Shown piece by piece: positions 42,083 through 55,100 of a stretch of DNA of 64,000 nucleotides (its first letter is position 1; each line of letters starts with the position of its first letter). Under the pieces are notes generated by a model that searched no databases, had not been told where the DNA came from, and saw only the letters and a list, made by a program, of their open reading frames with translations. The stretch is from assembly GCF_026151205.1 (NCBI RefSeq), contig NC_087076.1:3495902-3559901 (forward strand), given 5' to 3'. This DNA comes from Bolinopsis microptera. Lineage: Eukaryota > Ctenophora > Tentaculata > Lobata > Bolinopsidae. The position numbers and the translations under genes were made by a program.

Positions 42083-42203
42083 GTTAAGTTTTTCAAAATT
42101 GTCCCACATTCAAACGACGATTTTGCGCCCCCCTAAGATGCACCCCCCCCCCCCCCCCCCCGCACAGCAGGGTCAGCGGGGCCCTTCGTTACGCCACTGA
42201 CAG
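42083..42203. repeat. Terminal fragment of an interspersed DNA-transposon-like repeat (copy 2)
   Basis: Second copy of the 85-200 repeat (attgtcccacattcaaacga..., then ggggcccttcgttacgccactg). It carries an expanded C-run of about 19 bases at 42140-42160. Its end on the minus strand is CAGTGGCGTAACG. Confidence 0.5.
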
Positions 42204-43587
42204 GTGCTAATTTTTTTACTAAGGCGCTTAATAATTGTCTCTTTGTAGATGAAGACACACTATCCAAGATCATGATTGTACTGTGTTGGTGTACAATCAT
42301 TGTACATGATAAAGAGCTCTTCCTTACAATGTTTCACATCACTGATGATATTTTGCTGCTGTTCTTCTTTAAGTTGGAAAATAGTATACCGATAAAATAC
42401 TGCCTCTGCTGTCAACTGTTATTTTAATAATATTGACAGAGTTGAAGTTCTCCATCTCTGCTGTAGTATCAAGTATGGAATGCTTGGACCGCCCATTCTA
42501 GCAGGAAGTGAATCTATCTCCCTTATTTTTTAAGAGAAATTGGATTGGGACATGATTTTAAGCTCTTGGTTTCTCAAAAGTTTAGTCATTCATGCCAATA
42601 ATGTCTTCAGATGACACACCAGAGATATAACCATTTTATTTTTAAAGATGTATTTCTTTTTAGATATTTCAAAATTATCTCTTTCTAATATGAACATATC
42701 TTTATGACAAAAGATTATAAACCGGAATAAAACTCGAGACTGAGAATTTAGATTCTTTAGAACACAAAATTAGTTATTTTTACATGGTACCATGCATTTC
42801 TTTCTTTGATTTTTTGATCATGTCGAAGAAATGCCCAGCAGTGATATTTTATAATTTGTCAAATTTCCAAGGTACTTTGTATGACTGTGAGACAATGGTG
42901 GGCTGACATCAGTACAAAAAAAGCGTAAGTCATATGTTATCTACAAGATATGTTTTGAAATATGCTATAGTGACGTAACATATATAATGCAAAGAATTAG
43001 TAACTTGCTAGATGTGATTTAAGTGCAATTGTAAATTGCAAAATGTTAACGTCGATTATTACTAACATTTATCTGAATTTAATACAAGTACATGACACAT
43101 ATAAATTGGGTAGCTGAATGAAACTCGTGCCTCAGAATTTTCCGTTATTAGCATTGCAGTGTCCACGCCCTGTACTGCGTTAACGACCGAAATTTCCCAA
43201 TATGCAATAATTATTTTGCTTCTAAAATTCTCTGATAATTAATAATAATAATATATCGTGACATGTAATTGTAAGATAACAAACCTCGCGCGCGCGGCGC
43301 TTACATATGCACCTGAGAATCTCTCAGCAATGTATGGCTGTCTGCGCGGCGGTCTGTGTATTGTGTATATAGCTGAATTTAAATTTAAATTTATTTATAA
43401 ATGTATAATAATATTAAATATGTATTGATTGTTTTGTGGTAAATAAAAATTTTGTTTTTACTAAAAAAATAAGATATTCAGTTGAAACTTGCAATTACAA
43501 CAAACATTATCATTAGAAATGAAAAATTAACTTACATTCTCCAAGATTGTTTTTAATAGCAAAGAGTTAACACAATTGAACCAACAG
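42204..43587. other. Intergenic spacer upstream of RNF41
   Basis: AT-rich, with no convincing exon. A hairpin-prone segment (gattgtac...gtacaatc) lies at about 42274-42298. The ccaacag directly before the RNF41 ATG suggests a 5' UTR intron acceptor. Confidence 0.45.
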
Positions 43588-45391
43588 ATGGGATACGACT
43601 TGGGCAGATTTGAGGGTGATATTGATGAGGAGCTGATCTGCTGCATCTGTCGGGAAGTGTTAAGAGATCCAGTACAGGCAGCTGAATGTGAGCATGCCTT
43701 TTGTATTGAGTGCATTCAGGGATGGCTGAACGAGCACCAAACCTGTCCGGTTGATAGAACAGCTCTTACTCAGTCTGACCTCAAACCACCATCTCGGATA
43801 TTAAGAAACATACACAAGAAGCTCATCATCAAATGTGACAATGTGGATTTTGGCTGCTCTACTTCCATAAAACTAGAATTACTCCACAACCATTTGAATG
43901 ATTGTCCATATAACCCAAAACGACCGGTAGGTTTAGAATTGTAAAATTGCACTTACTCTAGTTTGATTCTAGTTAGTCAAGAAAGTAGAGGAGGTTTTAT
44001 GAAACAAATTTCTGTGATTCACCATGCCAAGACAGCCCTGCGCCCCATTAATTAGCAACATACCCAACATAATATAATTTAAAGCAAGCATGGTTTTGAT
44101 TTGATGAGAATAATGTGACCTCCAGGTAGCCTGCAGTCAAGGATGTGGAATGGAAGTTCCGTTAGATGAAATGCAAAACCACAATTGTATTCAGCAGCTT
44201 CGTAACACTTTGATGGCCCACATATACACTTTGGAAAGTAAGCTGAGTGCTTGTGAGGCGGAGATAGAGCGTCTGAGAGAAGCTAGAAATCAGACACCAA
44301 TAACTGGGGACAGTCAGGCTGGACCGAGTAGTGCGCGGGAGAGTGGTGCTAAACCTCACAATCTCAGCGATGAGGAGATCAGGTCAGCTTGAAGCTGCAT
44401 TTTTTGGTAAACCCTTAAACCGTTAGTTTCATTAACAATTAAGTTATATTCATACTATTTAAGAAGTTAATTAACACCCATCACATGAGCTAGTACATAA
44501 AGATAAGAACTAATTTTTTGACGCCCAATGCAACTAGAATTGCTATTTGTGTCAGACAAACCGACATGATTCTTTGTCGTGGTCTGATTAACTTTGTATC
44601 TGTCATTGATCTGATCACGTGTTAGATGGTGTCAGAGTCTAGACGAAGGGAGAGTTAGGAGATGGGGAGGTATGATAAGTACTCCTGATAACGTATTGCA
44701 GGGTCACATTCGCAGATCACTTCAGGTACTTCTTACTTTCAATAGGCTTTTTAAGCAGACCAGTTGTTGATTGAATGGTCATTCATTCTGTGGGCAACCA
44801 CAGCACTCAATATAATTCATTAAAGTGCAAGTCTATAAATATTTCCTTTTCTTAAAATCGATAAGAAACAATCTCCAGGACTCAGGCTGCCCTGCTAGAT
44901 TACTCAATGAGCTGATGAATTATTCCCACGAAAGGAAGTGGCCCGGAGGTCTCAATAGTCTCGAGATGAGACAGGTAATATTTCATTAACAGGAACATTG
45001 AATTGAACGTAATAAGTTTTTGCCAAGGGGCTAGGTGGTTAGAGCATCTGTCTTATGAGCAGAAGGTTCAGGGTTTGAATCCAAGCAAGAATTTTAGGAG
45101 CAATGTTCAGCCCTCAATTATGAGATGCAGGGAATTAGCTCATATTGTCCATAACTGACCACACTAACTATCAAGTCATTCTTTTCTCAAGACCTGTGAG
45201 AAATAGCAATGCTTTGTCAATGTAACCTGTTGTTTGTTCAGGTGAACAGAGTTTGCTACGAGCAGTACGTAACAAGGCGAGTCCCCGGAAGACAAGCAGT
45301 AGTAGTATTGTATCTGGAGAATCAGCACATGGACTCCCCCTTCATACGCAATCCAGGCATGGTCCTCATCTTCGCTCACGGCATCGACTAA
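43588..45391 (+). CDS. RNF41: E3 ubiquitin ligase RNF41/NRDP1 (5 exons)
   Basis: Exons 43588-43926, 44126-44382, 44626-44725, 44879-44974 and 45242-45391 join to 313 aa, close to the usual length of about 317. The protein begins MGYDLGRFEGDIDEELIC. It has a C3HC4 RING (CCICREVL...CEHAFCIECI...CPVDR, about residues 18-57), then a TRAF-like zinc finger pair (CDNVDFGCS...HLNDCPYNPKRPV, ACSQGCGMEV...HNC), a coiled coil at about 145-170, and the USP8/substrate-binding C-terminal domain (RRWGGMISTPDNVLQ, SHERKWPGGLNSLEMRQ, RRVPGRQAVVVLYLENQHM, MVLIFAHG). By family it ubiquitinates receptors such as ErbB3 and BRUCE/MyD88-type clients in the cytoplasm. The start agrees with the conserved MGYD. UBXN4 follows 785 bp downstream on the same strand. 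Confidence 0.95.
45025..45095 (+). repeat. tRNA-derived SINE head or tRNA pseudogene in RNF41 intron 4
   Basis: ggggctaggtggttagagca resembles a pol III A box and D arm. tctgt-cttatga-gcaga forms a 5-bp anticodon stem with loop CTTATGA (anticodon TAT). ggtttgaatcc resembles a B box. Acceptor and T stems do not pair properly, so a functional tRNA is unlikely. Confidence 0.6.
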
Positions 45392-46176
45392 ACTCTCCTC
45401 TTTTCATGACAAATTATTTAGCACTGTGAGACAAGTTTACTATAAATGTTGCTGTAATTTTATCAGAGTTCGTCTGGTTAATACAGTCGGTTGGATTTCA
45501 GTGGAGATAAGATCTTATGTTTATCTTCTTTAAAGAAAAGTGACTGTGTGCTTTATGTATAGTTGTATGTCTTGGAACAGTTCTATGAAGAAAAAAAAGG
45601 TGATGTCCGGGTGTTCTTGAGCTTGTTTATTGAAAATGTGGTGGTGAAAAATATGCATATGATTGATTGAAATTGACTGAAGTAACCTCCACATGAAATG
45701 TTTGTAATGTTGGCGACAATTGGGAAACCATTGGGACATCGTATTCAAGTAATACAATCTGTATACTGTTGCCATCATAAAATATAACAATTTACTTTTG
45801 ACCACATTGTCTGTTTGGAACTGTACAAGTCCAGCTGTGTACTTACTTATTTCTCAATCTTGTCTCAGCCGACTTGTTCAAAAGATTTTGGACTGGTATA
45901 TTAGCTAGGTACTTTAGAAACTTGTTTGTTTATTACAAATTCAAAACGGAAATTATTGATCAGTAAAATAGCCCATATTGTACTAATTTTTAGTATACAT
46001 AACATTGCTCTCAAGTCCCAAATTATTTATGTCTGAATAAATAGTATTCAATGAATTGGTTTAAATACATTAACCAACCAATAATTTTAATTGATCTCTC
46101 CATTGTATAATATTTTAAATTCTAGATAGTTGATAAGTTTAAAGAATTTGTTAACATTTATTTTTGATCACACAGG

Positions 46177-49100
46177 ATGGAATGGTTTCAGGGCTCCATA
46201 GAACAGGCTATAAAGCAAGTCAGGGAAGCAAGTTCTCTCTTGTGCGTTTTTATCAAAGGTACTTACTAATATTTGATAAATATGAATAATTATTAATTAC
46301 ATATCGATCAGTTGACCAATAAATATCATGGATTCGAGTTAAATTAGCAATTTACCAATTTACATTTCAACTTATAAATTTACATGAATTGTACAAAATT
46401 TCAACAGATGATAAAGAAGCCAGTACTGAGATGACGGATGCTATCTCAGCAGTCTCCCACGTGTTCCAAGGTCACACTTCTATACAGCTAGTGTATGACA
46501 CGTGAGTAAATCTTATTATGATTATGAGTGCCAGTGTGTCAGGCACTAAGGGATAATTAATGCGGGGATTAGTTAGCTCTGTAATAAATAGTTGCTAACC
46601 TAGGATGCCATGAGGAGGGGGAGGGGGGGGCCGGGGGGGGGGGGGCTATCCTACATTTAGTCCTTATTCTCCGTCCTGTCCGAATGGTCAGCATCATTTC
46701 TCTCTTCTCTCAAGTCAGCCACTCTTGAAACTTGTCCGGAATGTGACTGGTACTTTCCCCAATACATCCTAGCATTCCATTGCTGATTGTTGCTCGGTTG
46801 TTGCCCTGAACTTGATTGGTTCGACGAATTCTCAAAACCTGAATGATGTTCGGAATTTGCGTGGTTATTTCCCTGCACGTGGCCAGGAATCTGATGATTG
46901 CTTCCAGGCTGATGTCCTGAACTATTTGAGTTGGTTGGCAACATGCCAGAAGTAGACTGGTTACTATGGTACTGAGAGTGAGGTGTAATAGTGAGCACTT
47001 CCTTCTCCTCGTCAGTACTCTCTTCCTCGTATACCGTGTGCCACATTGAGTAGGACGTGTAAACCATCAGAGATATCCCCAAAAACACCGCTTCAGTCTG
47101 CCGAGAGATCATGTGACTCACAGAGATCATTTGTCAAATTATTACAATAAAGTACATGGTCAGCTTAATTTATGTTAATTTGCCATTTTAGGTAAATAAA
47201 TGTACTTTACCTCCCAAAAGAAAGCAGGCGATTCCTGGAAGATAACAAAAGCTGTTAGATAGATAGATACCATAGGTAGCCAAGGTACCTGTAACGGTTA
47301 GGGGTAATTTACAATTTAGTAGATTGCAAATCTTACGAGATTAGAAATATAAACTTTGTCTATCGTAATCCTATATTTTTGTATTTTATCATTATTTAGT
47401 ATTACTGAGTTGACCTAGATTAACAAATAAAAGAGTGTCTCTAACTGACCCAAGGTGTTAAGTACTCGCAGTCTTTAGGGTTCTGAGGGAGGAGAGACAA
47501 AGCAAATACCTGAAGGAGCATGAGAATGATAAAAGATAGACAGAGACACACATACCCTGTCTCTCCCAGCCACGAGTGTATTAGCTTTTCAACATAGTTA
47601 ACACTCAATATCAGGCCTGATAACCACACTAATGACAAGCCAATACACCACTTTGCTTTTATCTCCGACTGAAGTGACACTGGGTATTTGACACAACACT
47701 CTCTCGGCTTTGCCTCATCTCCTTCTTGCCCGTCTTCTTGCCCCTCTTCTTGACTCCCCGTAGTAGTCTCTGGTTGAAGTGAAGCTGTAGGTGATTCAAG
47801 TTCTGGTTTGAAGCTGTATCTGAGAATGAGAATGCCGAGATTGGCCATTATACAGTTGAACATGTACCCAGTCTCTGCTAGTCTGATCAGGTAGGTCGGG
47901 TCGAAAAAGAGAGGGATGATTGCTCCAGCAAAGCCACACCACATCACCGAGTTGAAGGGAATCTGTTCGAAGTGAGACGTTATTGTAAGGAATAATCTTC
48001 TAATTAGAAAATGAGCTAACACTATGGATAGAAAACACTTTTGGTTTTGGGTTTATGTCATTTACCTTGCTCCTCTGTTGAAGAAGACCAAAACAAGGTA
48101 ATATGACTCCATCTTTACCCATACAGAACGCTAGCCGGGAGGCAGCTTGCAATACACACATAGCTGTTGAGAATAGAGCTGCTATTGAGCCTGCAGATGT
48201 TTCAATGTTATCTTAACTGAAGAATAAATTTAAGGAATCCTTACTTGGAAAATAATATTTGGATTGAAAATATTGGACACAATAAAAGAGAGCTGTGTTA
48301 TCCTACCTATCCCACCTATCCTATCTGTGTTATCCTACCTATTTCAACTGAGTACTTCATCCAATCAACACCGATGTCGATGAAGACATTAGCCATAGCA
48401 AAGTTGGTTTTAACAGAGTCGTAGGGGACCAGTAAGCTGACCACAGTGCTCACAGAGATGTAGATACACAGAACGAAAAAGAAACTGGAGTGAGCAGCTT
48501 TACCTACATCCTGTACTGGGTTTATAGCCTCGTCTGATACGCAGGGTAATTCAACAAATCCTGGGGGATACAGTGGAGAAACATTAATAAAATTATAATA
48601 CTGTAAACTGTTGGGGTCATCTATTGTTTATGTGGCCTATTTGCCTATTTGCTCATTTGGTTAAATGTGAAAGTGTTACCTAGGTAAGTAGAGAGGATGA
48701 CAGTAGCTCCTCTAAAGATTGAAGTGTAACCGTACGGTACAAACCCTCCCTCCACACTGAACCAATTATCAAAGTCAATGTAGAAGGCCCCTACAAACAC
48801 AATTAGCAGGACCATGAAGAAGGACACGTAGTTTGCACAACTTCCTATCAAGTTGTTGTATTTTGATTTTGTTGTCAGTATTGCTGATATCAGTACGATA
48901 ATAAGTGAGGCGAAGAAGCGCGGGTACGCAGCAAACACCACTGAGCTGTCCTCTGAGTACGCAAACTCCCGCTCCTCAAAATCTTCTAAACTCCTGAAAT
49001 TACAGTATAAATTAGGAAAATTAATTGCCATCATCGTAGGAACAGTTTCCAGTTGTGTTTTTATCAGGTCCAATGGATCCAATGAAAAGTAATCATTTTC

Positions 49101-52100
49101 TTATTTAATTTATTAATCCTATATAATATTAATAACACGGCTCTGAGCACATACCTCTTAAATATGAAATAGTCGATATGTTCAGATAGAGAAATGCACA
49201 TATCAGCTGCAATAATAAGATGATGGAACAGCAGACTGATCCCCATAACACTCGCCACAAACTCCCCGAATATGGCGTAGTTGTAAACGTACGTCCCACC
49301 ACAGTATGGGTATCGTGAGGAGAGTTCTGCAAAGCTGAATACGCAAGTGTATACAATGGCACCCCCTACTATGTAGGATAGCACTGTGCTGGGACCGGCT
49401 ATGTACCTGTGGGGGTTAGAGATGTTAGAATCTTGGTAGAAATTTAAGGTGGGAAATGTAAAGTTGTTTAATTGTTCAGAAAAAGATCTGAGGAGATTGT
49501 AAGATATATTCAGATAAGAACTGTTGGGATTATAAGATAAAACAGAAATTAAGTAGGAAGATAATAGATGTGGATACTGGTGGGGAGGTGAAACACATTT
49601 GTTTACTTTAATAGTAAGCACATGTTCAGCGGGTTGAGGAGGTGAAACACATTTGTTTACATTTTTAGGGTAAGCACATGTTCAGCGGGTTGAAGAGATG
49701 ATACACATTTTGTATTATAGAAGGCTTGTAACACTTGTAACGCTTTCTTGTTACCCCCCTTTGAAGGCCCCGAATTATTTTCTGAACGAAAGCTCAAAAA
49801 TAACCGAGAAATCGACCTTCTTATTAACTCATTTTGATGACTGTTTCTGACCTAAAATTGCACGAAAAATCGATTTAGCTAGGTTTCAGAACCTATAAAC
49901 ACTTCCTTATCCCTCAAAATTGATGTTTTATAGTTGATACGAGCAACAAGCAACATATGTTTTGATCCTTCGGTTCTACTCATGACCTAGGCAGTTAAGC
50001 TGAACCCGACAGATCGAGGGCCGAGGCAATCCTCACCTTAACTGATCAAACTGGTACTAACACAATTTTCAGATATAAATGTTCTTTGCGATACGTTTAT
50101 TGCAGCTTTGCAACTTGAGTGAAGACCAGAGTACGAAAACACACAGCAGGTAAGCAACTCACTTTTGGTGACTGTTCCTCACGAACATTCTGATCCTGCA
50201 ACATATGAACAGCTAGGGAGATCGTCTCCTTAACAAATCGGACAGGTACTATCACAATTTCCAGAGCACAGCATGATAACAAAGTCAAAAGAAACACAAC
50301 GAAGGTAGGTTACCAACACCACAATATAACAAATACAATTATACTAACAACTGAATTAAATTCATTCTGACGACGGGCAGCCCTGATGTGCTCCGTCATC
50401 CTCAACGAGCGACCACTTGTAATAGAGGTGTTATGTCATGTGACACCGATCCGTCCAATCACAAACAGAACGAGTCAGCAGATCGATATCGTGTGTTTAC
50501 TTTCCTTATCTTTATTTGACCCTCTGTTCACATTGTTATCTCTACCACATCTTGGCTCGGCAAGGTCCGCGTGCAATATCTGCACCGCGGTAAACACGCC
50601 ATGATTACGTCATGAACTTAAAATAGTGTGATTGTTGTACTTATATAACCGTGCCCATTGCCCACGTACAATACAAACTGTTGGGGGGGGGGGTTTAGAC
50701 TAAGATAAACAACCGATCTTGATAGTGTGTTGGTCGCTCCTCCAACTGATTGTGATGCTAACTGTTCAATCAGGAACGGAACAATAACATTGTTTAGTTA
50801 TAGCATGTTTCGGTTTAGTTGTCCAATTGCGTATTCAGCATATTACGTGTTGAAACGTCACGTAACAGTTGAGTGTAGAGTGATGAATCAACGTCCGGTT
50901 AGTCAGCGGGGATGTGGGGCAAGACTCAGTTCACGCCGGAAGAAGTAGCAGCCAGCAGAAAAGTCAGCATCGCCCGCATCCACGTGGAACGCTCAATTGG
51001 CTATCTGAAGCGGTACAAGATTTTGGGAAACAAAGTTGTGGCGAAGATGTTGCCTTATCTGAGCGACATCGCATTCGTGTGTGCCCAACTTGTTAATTTG
51101 AACCCTGTTTTTTTGAGGGAAGTGGACAGTGATTTTTTTAAATGACCAGGTCTGCTTAAAAAACTAAAAAATTATGTTAATATTCTGTTCATGACTGGAC
51201 GATAAGTTCCTACAATCCCCCCCCAACAGTTTGTATTGTACGTGGGCAATGGGCACGGTTATATAAGTACAACAATCACACTATTTCAAGTTCATGACGT
51301 AATCATGGCGTGTTTACCTGCGGTGCAGATATTGCACGTGGACCTTGCCGAGCCGAGATGTGGTAGAGATAACAATGTGAACAGAGGGTCAAATAAAGAT
51401 AAGGAAAGTAAACACACGGTATCGATCTGCTGACTCGTCCTGTTTGTGATTGGACGGATCGGTGTCACATGACATAACACCTCTATTACAAGTGGTCGCT
51501 CGTTGAGGATGACGGAGCACATCAGGGCTGCCCGTCGTCAGAATAAATTTAATTCAGTTGTTAGTATAATTGTTATATTGTGGTGTTGGTAACCTACCTT
51601 CGTTGTGTTTCTTTTGACTTTGTTATCATGCTGTGCTCTGGAAATTGTGATAGTACCTGTCCGATTTGTTAAGGAGACGATCTCCCTAGCTGTTCATATG
51701 TTGCAGGATCAGAATGTTCGTGAGGAACAGTCACCAAAAGTGAGTTGCTTACCTGCTGTGTGTTTTCGAACTCTGGTCTTCACTCAAGTTGCAAAGCTGC
51801 AATAAACAATGAAACAAGAAATTTTTTATGCTCTGGAAATTGTGAAAATTACGCTCTGGAAATTGTGATAGTACCTGCTCTGGAAATTGTGATAGTACCT
51901 GTTCGATTTGTTAAGGAGACGATCTCCCTGTTCATATGTTTGTTATATATGGTAAATTATTATGTAACTTATTTATGTATATTATTCCTTAGTCTCGTAT
52001 GACCATAGTTGGTACTACAATAAGTGGGTTTCACTTCTAAGCTACCGTATACTAAATTGTTACAGGATCAGAATGTTCGTGAGGAACAGTCACCAAAAGT

Positions 52101-55100
52101 GAGTTGCTTACCTGCTGTGTGTTTTCGTACTCTGGTCTTCACTCAAGTTGCAAAGCTGCAATAAACGTATCGCAAAGAACATTTATATCTGAAAATTGTG
52201 TTAGTACCAGTTTGATCAGTTAAGGTGAGGATTACCTCGGCCCTCGATCTGTCGGGTTCAGCTTAACTGCCTAGGTCATGAGTAGAACCAAAGGATCAAA
52301 ACATATGTTGCTTGTTGCTCGTATCAACTATAAAACATCAATTTTGAGGGATAAGGAAGTGTTTATAGGTTCTGAAACCTAGCTAAATCGATTTTTCGTG
52401 CAATTTTAGGTCAGAAACAGTCATCAAAATGAGTTAATAAGAAGGTCGATTTCTCGGTTATTTTTGAGCTTTCGTTCAGAAAATAATTCGGGGCCTTCAA
52501 AGGGGGGTAACAAGAAAGCGTTACAAGTGTTACAAGCCTTCTATAATACAAAATGTGTATCATCTCTTCAACCCGCTGAACATGTGCTTACCCTAAAAAT
52601 GTAAACAAATGTGTTTCACCTCCTCAACCCGCTGAACATGTGCTTACTATTAAAGTAAACAAATGTGTTTCACCTCCCCACCAGTATCCACATCTATAAT
52701 ATACTTGATGATGATAGGGAGGTACATGAAGACTCCCGCTCCCATCATGATACCAGTCCCCCAACTACAACAATCCAGGAATTCATACACCTGCTCAAAC
52801 ACTGGCCTATCATAACTTAGGAATGTAGGTTTTCGGACCCTCGTCAGATGGCCCCACAGCCGCCCAATACATCCTGACATAACACGCTGTTGGAAGGGTG
52901 GCAATAATTTATATTTCTGATTATATAAAGATATGTCAGCTTTATGCTACTAAAATTTGAGGAGCTCTGAGAGAATATCCATGTTAATCCGGTGTTTTAT
53001 TTTCAGGGCAACGTGCAAGCAGTTCTCGGTGTACTATCCTATCTTAATAGTTCCCTCAATTTATATTGTGGACGGCAGTGGAGTCAACCTTGCAGTTATC
53101 GCTGACAAGAACAAGATTGTCAACATCCTTAGTGAAGTTACTCAAGTAAGAATTAATTTACAGCTGCCAATAAGCTGATTTAACAGTCCTACATAATAAA
53201 TGTAGAGTAAAACATGCGAGCAATGTTACAAGAACAAGAGGCAAATATACAATAGGCATTAGGCTTGTAGTTGGAAGTTGAACATGTAAGCGTATTTCAC
53301 AAATCATTTTGGGTATTGATAATTATGCGTTTTAGTGATCTAAAATTGGACCACTTCAATTTCTTTCAAGGCTATTCTTTGGTGAGTCACTTATTGCGGA
53401 CTAATACTATAAAACGAATGAGCTTCCTTAAATAGATCACATGAAAATATGAAAATGTGCCCCCGTTTTCGGGGTAGTGTTTGTAACGCGCAGCGACAAT
53501 TTTATTGAGAGGGATGAAGCCCTCATGGTTGTAATTGCGCGGCGTATCTAGCTAGCTAGCTGCTGCGCGCATATTTTCAGTAAACTGTGTCGATAAAAAA
53601 CGTGTACCTAGTCACGTCACCAAACACTGCACTAATTCCTTAATGATGACTTAATGCCTTAATAATAAGGCGGCTTCATAGTCTGGGTTTCAGTTTAGGC
53701 TTGCTACACTGTCCTTCACAAGCTCACCATATCTTCCTTAATTAATGTTAAATAATTATCGCCTATTGGAAAGTTATACATTTCATTTCGTTTCAGAGCA
53801 GATCTCTTCAACCAGCTCCAGCAGTCGCCCCACAAGCCGCCCCCTCAGTGGTACCTACAACAACACCACAGACCTCCCCAGCCGATCACGACATCTCCAC
53901 CACTGTTACTCCTGAATCTATCGGAGCTTTGATCGATAGGTTAGGAAGTTAAATTATGAGACTTGTTTGATGCAACAATCTCATGTCGCAAAATTTGTAC
54001 CATTATTAAACCAAACCCTGAATTGCTTCATTTCTTGACAACCAAAATTATGTGTTCCGTTTTATCCTGAATATTTCGCAGGAGTAGTGGTAATGTCCCC
54101 ACTGTGGTTAATGGTAGTGTTCCTAGTACCTCCAGCGGGATCACTGATGCTCAGAAGTCTCTCGAAGAACAAAAAGAGAGGTACTGACAATCTTCCTTTG
54201 ATTCAAGAGTTGGCGGTATGATTTCTCTGAAGATTTATTTTTTCATAATATCGACTGTTAAGCATGATAAAGAGCACGTCATAACACGAAGTCTTTTTCC
54301 GATTCAGGGCTCGTCAGATATTAGAAGAGAAGCAAATGAAGGACCAAGCTGCTGCTGCAGAAGTTAGTAAAAGGAATTATTTTGTTTCCGGAACCACGTA
54401 CACATTTCATTACGTAAAACCATATTTTTTCTAAAATCCACAAAAATTAAATTTTGAGAGGAATGTATCATTTCACAGGAGTTGAAGGAAAAAGAACGAA
54501 AACGAAGATTGGAGGGTCAGGCGATCGCCGAACAGAAGAAAAGAAAGGAATCCGAAGAAATGAAGCGACATTCCGAGTCTATCAGACGAGATAAGGCTTC
54601 GCAAAAAGCTGAAATGGAGGAGATTCGGTAAATTGTCTTCTTATATGATTGTGCTTTAGGTCTCCTAGATTGAGGTCAGTACTTGATTTATTGGTAATAG
54701 TTTAAATAGCAGAATTGTAACTGGTTGTTATTACAGAGCACAAATTGCACGTGACAAAGCCGAGAGGAGGGGAGAGAAGTACACGCCTCCTGTTGCAGCG
54801 CCCTCAACTGCTCCTTCAACTCCCTCCCTCCCGTTAGTACTCGCCTCTTTTCCACATTTGTCCATTTCCTTTCCATATTGTTTGGCTTACGTAATATGCG
54901 AAAGATCCCTAGCTTAAAACAGAAAAGGTTTTAAACTGACGTAATTATTTGTACATTATTCCAGGGAAGGTAAGGTCAGGGTACAGATCAAATTCCCAGC
55001 AACTGACAGCACTTTGGCAAAGACATTTGATGAAACTGATTCTCTCGTAACTGTTGTTGAATATGCAAAAGAGGTATATTATCATCAAACACCCGTAGTT

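Noticed and set aside
45025-45095. Functional tRNA-Ile(UAU)
   Set aside because: The acceptor and T stems do not pair, so it is better explained as a SINE head or pseudogene.
49064-49621. 185-codon minus-strand frame taken as one exon
   Set aside because: Only 49406-49155 is exon. The N-terminal part reads through intron and transposon arm, and the tail reads past the donor.
50097-50297. 66-codon frame that recurs identically at 51605-51805
   Set aside because: Both are the same stretch of the foldback arms. Identity reflects the inverted repeat, with no protein features.
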